From Clostridiales bacterium (GTDB lineage: Bacteria > Bacillota > Clostridia > Peptostreptococcales > Anaerovoracaceae): 64,000 nucleotides of DNA. The stretch is taken from assembly GCA_022773945.1 (NCBI GenBank), contig JALFNS010000033.1, positions 1 to 64,000 on the forward strand, given 5' to 3'. How positions within the stretch are numbered: position 1 is the first letter of the stretch; the number at the start of each line of letters is the position of its first letter. The position numbers and the translations under genes are program-made. Below the pieces are notes generated by a model. The model saw nothing but the letters and a program-made list of their open reading frames with translations. It was not told the DNA's origin and did not search any database. Below, piece by piece: positions 58,297-64,000 of the stretch.

Positions 58297-60128
58297 AAGC
58301 TACCCTCCTTCTCCGACGCGAATGCTCCGAAAGGACATACCTGACTGCAAAGTCCGCAGCCATTGCAGGAGCTGCCGTCTATATATGCCTTGCCTTCTGT
58401 GAATCCCAGTGCAGGACATCCGAGTTCGTCCACACATCTTCTGCAGCCTTTGCACCGGTCTTCTGTAACATGGAGCCGGTCCTCGTTCCTGCTGCGGGCT
58501 ATACAAGGAGACTTGAATATTATCGCCTTAGTTCCTCTTATGTCGCTCACTCTTCTGACAGTTTCCACGGCTTCGGTCAGATTAAGCGGATCCGCAGTCT
58601 CCACCGCATCAAGTCCGATGCCTTCAAGCACCTTGACGAGGTCAATCCGGTGACCCGTTTCGCCCATCATCGTTCTGCCTGTTCCCGGATGAGGCTGATG
58701 ACCCGTCATTGCCGTTGTGGAATTGTCCAGAACGACCAGAGTCATATTCCCTCCGTTATATACGCTGTTCATGACACCTGTGACAGCAGATGCGAAGAAT
58801 GTTGAATCACCCACAAAGGCGAAACACTTCCTGTCAGGCTCCATGTGATATATTCCCTGAGCCTGGTTGACTCCGGCACCCATGCAGAGACATGTGTCCA
58901 CCATGTCAAGAGGCTGAGCATTGCCCAGAGTGTAACACCCGATGTCTCCGCAGAAAACCGTTTTCTGACCTTTCATGGCAACCTTCACGCTGTAGAAGGC
59001 CGCTCTGTGGGGACATCCGGCGCACAGAACGGGAGGTCTGGAAGGCACACCTTCAGTCGTAAGGGAAATTTCCCGGCGGCTTACCTCCTCTGCTCCCAGG
59101 AACCTCCTGATGTCATTCCTGACAGAGTCTCTGGTATTCTCTCCCGCATGTCTCACCATGTGTGTGAGCTTGCCCTCAATCACTGTTCCAAGCCCGTATT
59201 TGCCGCATATCTGCAGCAGCTGTCTCTCAATGAAAGGATCAAGCTCCTCTACGCAGAGCACCCTGTCCACTCTCTTCAGAAAATCGACAGCCGCTTTCTC
59301 AGGAAAAGGGAAAGGTGTCGATATCTTCATGAGAGCCGGTGATGCCGCTTTAATGGTTTCGTCACACTCTACCGCTTCTCTCACATATGTCCAGCTGATT
59401 CCTCCGCTCACGATTCCTGTCTCAGCCCTGTCGCCATCGGGCAGTACCACGCAGTTGCGGTTTCCCGAGGAGAATTCATCTCCGATTTTTTCATTTCGCG
59501 GTTCTATCATATCGTGGGCCCTGTATGCCAGCGGCGGGAATATCACCCAGCCCGGATCTCTGACGAATCCATCCGGGCGATGCACAGCATATTCTTCCCG
59601 GTCCGCAATGTCCACAGTGCTGTATCCGTGGCACACCCTTGTTGTCGGCCTCATGATAACAGGAGTCGAATACTTCTCCGACAGGCTGAAAGCTTCAATC
59701 ATCATCTCGTATGCCTCCTGCACCGTCGAAGGGTCGAAGCATGGAAGCTTGGAGTACATGGCGAAGGTTCTGGTGTCCTGTTCAGTCTGAGATGATATCG
59801 GACCCGGATCATCTGCTACCAGAACCACCATGCCGCCTTTGATTCCCACATAGGCCAGGCTCATGAGAGGATCCGAAGCTACATTGAGCCCCACCTGTTT
59901 CATGGTGACAAGCGCTCTGCCTCCGGACATGGCGGCACCGGCGGCAACCTCAAGACCCGCTTTCTCATTTACCGACCATTCAACGTGAATGTCGCCCGGG
60001 TTTCCTGCGGCAACCGTCTCCAGCACCTCCGAGGAAGGCGTGCCGGGATATCCCGATACGCAGTTCACCCCCGCCGCCAGAGCGCCCATACCCATGGCTT
60101 CATTACCCATAAGAAATTTTCTGCTCAT
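58293..60128 (-). CDS. iorA: Indolepyruvate:ferredoxin oxidoreductase alpha subunit
   Basis: A 611-residue subunit with a pyrimidine-binding domain, a TPP domain (GDSTFFASAVTG...NSTTAMTGHQ, about 435-480) and a C-terminal two-cluster ferredoxin part (CKGCRRCVDELGC, CNGCGLCSQVC). It catalyses oxidative decarboxylation of indole-, phenyl- or hydroxyphenylpyruvate made by transamination. AAGGAAAG lies 6 bases before the ATG. Confidence 0.94.
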   Translation of the reverse strand: MSRKFLMGNEAMGMGALAAGVNCVSGYPGTPSSEVLETVAAGNPGDIHVEWSVNEKAGLEVAAGAAMSGGRALVTMKQVGLNVASDPLMSLAYVGIKGGMVVLVADDPGPISSQTEQDTRTFAMYSKLPCFDPSTVQEAYEMMIEAFSLSEKYSTPVIMRPTTRVCHGYSTVDIADREEYAVHRPDGFVRDPGWVIFPPLAYRAHDMIEPRNEKIGDEFSSGNRNCVVLPDGDRAETGIVSGGISWTYVREAVECDETIKAASPALMKISTPFPFPEKAAVDFLKRVDRVLCVEELDPFIERQLLQICGKYGLGTVIEGKLTHMVRHAGENTRDSVRNDIRRFLGAEEVSRREISLTTEGVPSRPPVLCAGCPHRAAFYSVKVAMKGQKTVFCGDIGCYTLGNAQPLDMVDTCLCMGAGVNQAQGIYHMEPDRKCFAFVGDSTFFASAVTGVMNSVYNGGNMTLVVLDNSTTAMTGHQPHPGTGRTMMGETGHRIDLVKVLEGIGLDAVETADPLNLTEAVETVRRVSDIRGTKAIIFKSPCIARSRNEDRLHVTEDRCKGCRRCVDELGCPALGFTEGKAYIDGSSCNGCGLCSQVCPFGAFASEKEGSL

Positions 60129-60164
60129 CCGTTACTTTCCTTTACTTTTATCTAAATACACAGA

Positions 60165-60190
60165 GGACTGCCGCATTTCTGCGGCAGTCC
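60165..60190. other. 11-bp hairpin between permease and iorA
   Basis: A perfect GGACTGCCGCA/TGCGGCAGTCC stem has a 4-base loop but no T run on either strand. It could slow or partly end transcription after the permease, or protect the 3' end of its mRNA. A T-rich stretch lies on its upstream side only. Confidence 0.5.
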
Positions 60191-60213
60191 CGAAAAATCA
60201 TCTGTAATGCAGT

Positions 60214-62004
60214 CTACTCTGTAGCCGTCTCAGCAAGGTTTGCTTCCTCTATTTCCTTAAGCTCCTTGTTATGTCTGGCGTTAATAGCCTCGCAGCTCTT
60301 AGTGAAAGCTTCCTTTATCTCAGCCTTGGAAGGCTCCAGCTTCCTGGATGCTATGTAGATAACGATACAAGCAACAGCGCATACTATAGTCAGTACCCAG
60401 AGAACTATCTGTATTACTCCTACTATAGTGTCAACATTGACTGCCTCAAGGATTCCGTCGAAGTAGTCTCCGGATCCCCATGAATCTTCCGTTCCCCATC
60501 CTTCGTACCAAGGTTCGAAGACGAGAGCGATGATGTTCATTATCGTCATGATGAGAAGCAGGAAGGATATCCTTCTCGTATCTCCCACTGCCAGTCCTGT
60601 CTTAGGATTGTTGACAAATGCCACAGGGTCCTTCTTTGACAGTCCGCCATACATTCTTCTCCATATGAAGTAGAGTATCGGACCTGTAAGCAGTCCTATC
60701 ATACCGCCCAGATAGTAGTCTGAACCGTTTACGAAGAATGCGAATATTGCTACACACATAGGCACTATGCATATAACGCCGAGAAGTCCTCTGCCTCCCG
60801 GAATCTTGAAATTGTATTCTTCCTCCGGAATTCTTCTTCTCAGTATCATAGCCGAAATGTAAACCATGATGTACGATGCGAGAAGAAGTGCAACGTCCAG
60901 TACGATTATGAATCCGAACGGGAACATGCAGAATATCAGGTTGAATATACCTACGGACAGTACCGATATGTAAGGCACTCCGAACTTCTTATCGCACTTA
61001 ACCATAACCTTAGGTGTCAGATTGTCATCCGCCAGTGCGAAGAATCCTCTGGAACCGGAAGCTATGTATGTGTTATAGATCGAGCACTGTGCCAGGATTG
61101 CCACAACAACGAAGATTATTCCCCATGCAGGTCCCCAGAAGTGTGATACAACATCAGCATATCCTACGCAGCCTCCGTCTGTTCCCCAGTTCTCATAGTT
61201 GCCCAGCGAGCCGAGGCCTGCTGTAGTCGGGAGAATGTATACAGCCATAATAAGCGGAATTGTGATAAGCGTTCCCTTAGGAATAACCTGAGGATTTGAA
61301 ACCTCTCCCGCGATTGTCGACATGCTCTCGTATCCGGAGTACATCCACATTCCTATGGATATGCCTCCTGCAATGTAGAAGAACCAGTCACTGATACCTT
61401 CAGCCGGTTCAGGTGTAATTCTGAAGGATATTGTATCTGCCGTTGCAGCATCTCCGCCCCAGTTCATGAATCCGCATATTGCCACCAGGCCGAATGCGAC
61501 CATTACCAGAATGGAGAGGATAGTACTTACGACACCTACGTCCTTGACTCCGCGTATGTTTACGATGGTGAACACGGCAATCATGATGAATTTGAGGGCG
61601 AACTCCGCACCTATATTCATATCCCATACTGTTGCCGCGTAACCGCCTGCCAGGATAACATACGATGTGTTATCGATGTAGATGGAGATTGTTCTCCACC
61701 AGCCTGCCTGGAATCCCCAGAACTCGCCCAGAGCTTCCTGAACCCATTTGTAGTATCCGCCTTCCTGCGGTCTCACGGAACCCAGTTCCGATGCTACCAG
61801 ACCGAACGGAAGACCCCATACGAACGGGAGCACGCACAGCATGATGATGGTCAGTCCCGGACCACATTCCGGAATCATCTCTTCGATACCATAGCATCCT
61901 GCTGCTACCAGGCAGAAAATCATGAATACAACCGTTGAAACCTTAATCTCATGTTTCTTGAGACCATGTTCCCCGGTCGCAGCTACTGCTGTCTGCTGAC
62001 TCAT
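60214..62004 (-). CDS. APC-superfamily amino acid permease
   Basis: A 596-residue membrane transporter with about 12 hydrophobic segments and a C-terminal charged tail. The N-terminal VFMIFCLVAAGCYGIEEMI and GYYKWVQEALGEFWGFQAGWW regions fit the amino acid permease fold. An insert near residue 520 is rich in Trp, Asp and Gly. The ATG at 62004 has GGAGGG 6 bases upstream; an in-frame TTG earlier is less likely. Next to iorAB-paaK it may import aromatic amino acids, which is inferred from context only. Confidence 0.85.
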   Translation of the reverse strand: MSQQTAVAATGEHGLKKHEIKVSTVVFMIFCLVAAGCYGIEEMIPECGPGLTIIMLCVLPFVWGLPFGLVASELGSVRPQEGGYYKWVQEALGEFWGFQAGWWRTISIYIDNTSYVILAGGYAATVWDMNIGAEFALKFIMIAVFTIVNIRGVKDVGVVSTILSILVMVAFGLVAICGFMNWGGDAATADTISFRITPEPAEGISDWFFYIAGGISIGMWMYSGYESMSTIAGEVSNPQVIPKGTLITIPLIMAVYILPTTAGLGSLGNYENWGTDGGCVGYADVVSHFWGPAWGIIFVVVAILAQCSIYNTYIASGSRGFFALADDNLTPKVMVKCDKKFGVPYISVLSVGIFNLIFCMFPFGFIIVLDVALLLASYIMVYISAMILRRRIPEEEYNFKIPGGRGLLGVICIVPMCVAIFAFFVNGSDYYLGGMIGLLTGPILYFIWRRMYGGLSKKDPVAFVNNPKTGLAVGDTRRISFLLLIMTIMNIIALVFEPWYEGWGTEDSWGSGDYFDGILEAVNVDTIVGVIQIVLWVLTIVCAVACIVIYIASRKLEPSKAEIKEAFTKSCEAINARHNKELKEIEEANLAETATE

Positions 62005-62048
62005 TTTTTCCCTCCTACTCAATAAATATTAGAAATAATTACCCCTTG

Positions 62049-62076
62049 ATTATAACATCAAATTACATCGCTACAA
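62049..62076 (-). promoter_or_regulatory. Promoter of the permease (and perhaps iorAB-paaK)
   Basis: TTGTAG (62071-62076) is followed after 16 bases by a perfect TATAAT (62049-62054), which is preceded by TGT (extended -10). The leader to the permease ATG is about 40 bases. Confidence 0.65.
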
Positions 62077-62127
62077 CAACATTATGACCACTTCCATGTT
62101 AAAAAATTCCGACTAATTTGCTCTAAA

Positions 62128-62661
62128 TTATTCAGAGTCGGGAACCGTGCCGAAATCACTGAAGGGCCACACTTTCAAAAGCACATCGCCTTTGATGTCG
62201 CGCATGCTCACAGTGCCCAGCTTGCTGTTTCTGCTGTCTTTCATAACTTTCCTGTTATCACACATGATAAACACATCGTCCTCCGGAACAGTCACCTCCA
62301 GACTGCCTCCCGAGCCTCTGATGCCGTTGGGTGTGACGTACTCCTTGCCGTTTACCAGAACTTTGCCGTCACTTATAACAACCTTGTCCCCGGGCAGACC
62401 GACAACACGCGCTATCAGATTGTCTTCGGACACTTTCTTGCAGGCTGTCTTCTCCATTATCACAACCTGCCCCCTGTCGGGAATACCTCTGTTCTGAGAG
62501 TATCCCGTCTTTGACACAACGAGAAACTGTCCGTCCTTTATTGTAGGATCCATGGCCTTGCCCTCGTTCACCTCAGGCGCGACCAGTATGAACATAATCA
62601 GAGCCAGCGCAAAGGCTATGGCATAAGGTGAACGTCTTCTCCGCTGCGGAAATTCCTGCAT
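62128..62661 (-). CDS. S26 signal-peptidase-like protein lacking the catalytic dyad
   Basis: A 177-residue protein with a basic N-terminus (QRRRRSP), one membrane helix (about 13-29) and an S26/LepB fold. The box with the nucleophile reads EGKAMDPT, with Ala36 (GCC codon) where Ser is required. The box with the general base reads NLIARVVGLPGD, with Ala84 (GCG codon) in place of Lys. The late CDNR...DSR box is largely kept. The fold is intact but type I peptidase activity is not expected. The ATG at 62661 lies after the recR stop and a GGAAGGG site. Confidence 0.85.
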   Translation of the reverse strand: MQEFPQRRRRSPYAIAFALALIMFILVAPEVNEGKAMDPTIKDGQFLVVSKTGYSQNRGIPDRGQVVIMEKTACKKVSEDNLIARVVGLPGDKVVISDGKVLVNGKEYVTPNGIRGSGGSLEVTVPEDDVFIMCDNRKVMKDSRNSKLGTVSMRDIKGDVLLKVWPFSDFGTVPDSE

Positions 62662-62680
62662 GTTAATCCCTTCCTTCTGT

Positions 62681-63280
62681 CTATAACTCGCGTCTTCCCT
62701 CAACCGCCTTGAGGAGTGTGACTTCATCTGCGTATTCAAGATCTCCTCCCACAGGTATGCCGTGGGCTATTCTGGAAACCTTGATTCCGCTCGGCTTGAT
62801 AAGTCTGGCTATGTACATTGCCGTCGCCTCGCCTTCAATCGTAGGGTTTGTGGCAATTATCAGCTCTTTAACGTTCTCATTGCCAAGCCTTGATATAAGA
62901 CTTTTGAGATTGATGTCATCAGGTCCTATGCCGTCCATGGGCGAAATCGTACCGTGAAGGACATGATAGTAACCGTGATATTCTTTTATCTTCTCCATGG
63001 CCACCAGGTCACGGGGGCTCTCCACCACGCATATGGTGCTTTCATCCCTGCTCTTGTCCGAGCAGATGGCACACGGGTCCCTGTCGGTCAGATTACCGCA
63101 GACGGAACAGTATACCATCTCCTTCTTAGCCTGTTTTATGACATCCGCCAGAGTGTTCACATCCTTCTCATCCATAGACAGGATGTGAAAAGCCAGACGC
63201 TGAGCCGTCTTGCCGCCTATGCCCGGAAGCCTTGACAGCTCGCCTATAAGTCTGTTGAGGGGTTTAGCATAGTAATTCAT
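62681..63280 (-). CDS. recR: Recombination mediator RecR
   Basis: A 199-residue DNA repair protein. A helix-hairpin-helix ([18 protein letters not shown]) is followed by a four-Cys zinc finger ([16 protein letters not shown]) and a Toprim domain (ICVVESPRD). It loads RecA with RecF and RecO. The dnaX-ebfC-recR order is classic. Confidence 0.96.
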   Translation of the reverse strand: MNYYAKPLNRLIGELSRLPGIGGKTAQRLAFHILSMDEKDVNTLADVIKQAKKEMVYCSVCGNLTDRDPCAICSDKSRDESTICVVESPRDLVAMEKIKEYHGYYHVLHGTISPMDGIGPDDINLKSLISRLGNENVKELIIATNPTIEGEATAMYIARLIKPSGIKVSRIAHGIPVGGDLEYADEVTLLKAVEGRREL

Positions 63281-63286
63281 CGTATC

Positions 63287-63637
63287 TTAAAATCCCGGTA
63301 TTCCAAGTCCTGCAGTGAATTTGCCCATCTCGCTCTGGGATATCTCCTCCATCTGTCTCAGAGCCTCGTTGGCTGCAGTCAGGATAAGATCCTGGAGCAT
63401 CTCCACGTCATCCGGATCCACAACCTCAGGCTGTATCCGGATATCAACGATTTCCTTTTTACCCGATACCGTCACGCTTACGGCACCGCCTCCCGAAGTG
63501 GCGGAAGCTTCCATCTCATCGATCTGAGCCTGAACCTCCTCCATCTTTCTCTGCATTGCCTGCATCTGAGCCATCTGCTGCGCATTGCCCATCTTAGGCT
63601 GTTTAGGCTTCTTGCCAGCCTTCATTCCTTTTCCCAT
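63287..63637 (-). CDS. ebfC: YbaB/EbfC family nucleoid-associated protein
   Basis: A 116-residue DNA-binding protein of the EbfC family, rich in Met and Gln near the N-terminus and ending with the family FTAGLGIPGF-like tail. The ATG at 63637 has AGGAGG 5 bases upstream. The longer frame would overlap dnaX and start at TTG. Confidence 0.93.
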   Translation of the reverse strand: MGKGMKAGKKPKQPKMGNAQQMAQMQAMQRKMEEVQAQIDEMEASATSGGGAVSVTVSGKKEIVDIRIQPEVVDPDDVEMLQDLILTAANEALRQMEEISQSEMGKFTAGLGIPGF

Positions 63638-63653
63638 ATTTTCCTCCTGTTTC

Positions 63654-64000
63654 TTATTCAACTTCTACTTCTATTCCCAGCACTTCCGACGCATTTCTGG
63701 CGATCTCCTCGGCAGAAAGCTTTTCTCTGTCTTTGCCGACAGCCAGCTTCATGGTTCTGCGTACTCCCGTATGCTTCTCCATGAGATCTTCGATAAGTGC
63801 TCTGTGTTTCTCAGCGAAATCCTTCTTGAAATCGGATATGACCGTCACAGTGAAATCCTTCTCATCCAGCTGCGTCAGCGCACCGTCCTTGCGGAGCATA
63901 TAGAATCCGCCGCTGGCCTGTTCACCGTCCCGGAACACTGCGTCCCACAGTTTTTCCAGGTCTGCGGGCTCGGCCTTCTCCTTCTCCTCCTGTTCCTCCA
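63654..64000 (-). CDS. dnaX: DNA polymerase III subunit gamma/tau, C-terminal part
   Basis: The last 114 or so codons of a frame open to the window edge, so the gene is cut at its 5' end. An acidic, Glu/Lys-rich linker is followed by a folded domain (LEKLWDAVF...LGIEVEVE) like the tau C-terminal domain. The assignment rests on position before ebfC-recR and on this domain. The ATPase part lies outside the window. Confidence 0.8.
   Translation of the reverse strand, partial: EEQEEKEKAEPADLEKLWDAVFRDGEQASGGFYMLRKDGALTQLDEKDFTVTVISDFKKDFAEKHRALIEDLMEKHTGVRRTMKLAVGKDREKLSAEEIARNASEVLGIEVEVE

Noticed and set aside
62090..62130. Terminator after the S26-like gene
   Set aside because: There is a run of six T, but the preceding stems are only 4 bp, so the call is too weak to list.

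Overview
The window is 64 kb of a low-to-mid GC anaerobic member of the Firmicutes, most likely class Clostridia. The evidence is the gene order of the ribosomal, rpoBC, prkC/prpC and rnc-smc-ftsY blocks, a ferredoxin-based metabolism, an energy-converting Ech hydrogenase, reductive pyrimidine-degradation enzymes and a ferredoxin-dependent aryl-pyruvate oxidoreductase. A family such as Anaerovoracaceae (old Family XIII) would fit, but that is a guess. Every convincing protein gene is on the minus strand, so the text reads from right to left. No rRNA, tRNA, CRISPR array or intact insertion sequence was seen.

Layout in transcription order. (1) 64000-62128: end of dnaX, then ebfC and recR, and an S26 signal-peptidase-like protein whose catalytic Ser and Lys are both Ala. 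(2) 62076-56483: a promoter, an APC amino-acid permease, then iorA-iorB-paaK, translationally coupled by 4-base overlaps. (3) 56412-50474: a promoter and a complete echABCDEF operon. Its EchF is an eight-cluster polyferredoxin. A strong terminator follows. (4) malic enzyme. (5) 49237-45605: rpmG-secE-nusG-rplK-rplA, an L10 leader with attenuator, rplJ-rplL and a terminator. (6) rpoB-rpoC with its own promoter and terminator. (7) the str operon rpsL-rpsG-fusA-tuf, whose -35 box lies inside the rpoC terminator. (8) a roughly 480-base gene-free gap holding a large, GC-rich, nearly palindromic element. (9) yhaM (probably leaderless), a degenerate CCA-adding-enzyme homologue, recD2 and comFC, followed at once by a roughly 193-nt structured RNA that is a good raiA-motif candidate. 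(10) a compact run of 20 genes from queH to a dihydroorotate-dehydrogenase-like gene (queH-asnA-priA-def-fmt-rsmB-prpC-prkC-rsgA-rpe-plsX-rnc-smc-ftsY-der-plsY-gpsA-miaB-lacI-dhod). (11) a promoter and an amidohydrolase-preT-preA pyrimidine cluster with a terminator.

How the parts may work together (inference): the permease may import amino acids. IorAB would oxidise aryl-pyruvates to aryl-acetyl-CoA and reduce ferredoxin. PaaK run in reverse could recover ATP from the CoA ester. Ech would re-oxidise ferredoxin, make H2 and pump ions. PreTA and the amidohydrolase point to pyrimidine or hydantoin use, with a LacI regulator nearby.

The least explained signals are the palindromic element between yhaM and tuf, the eight-cluster EchF, and two pseudo-enzymes (S26 and CCA-adding) that keep their fold but have lost key residues.
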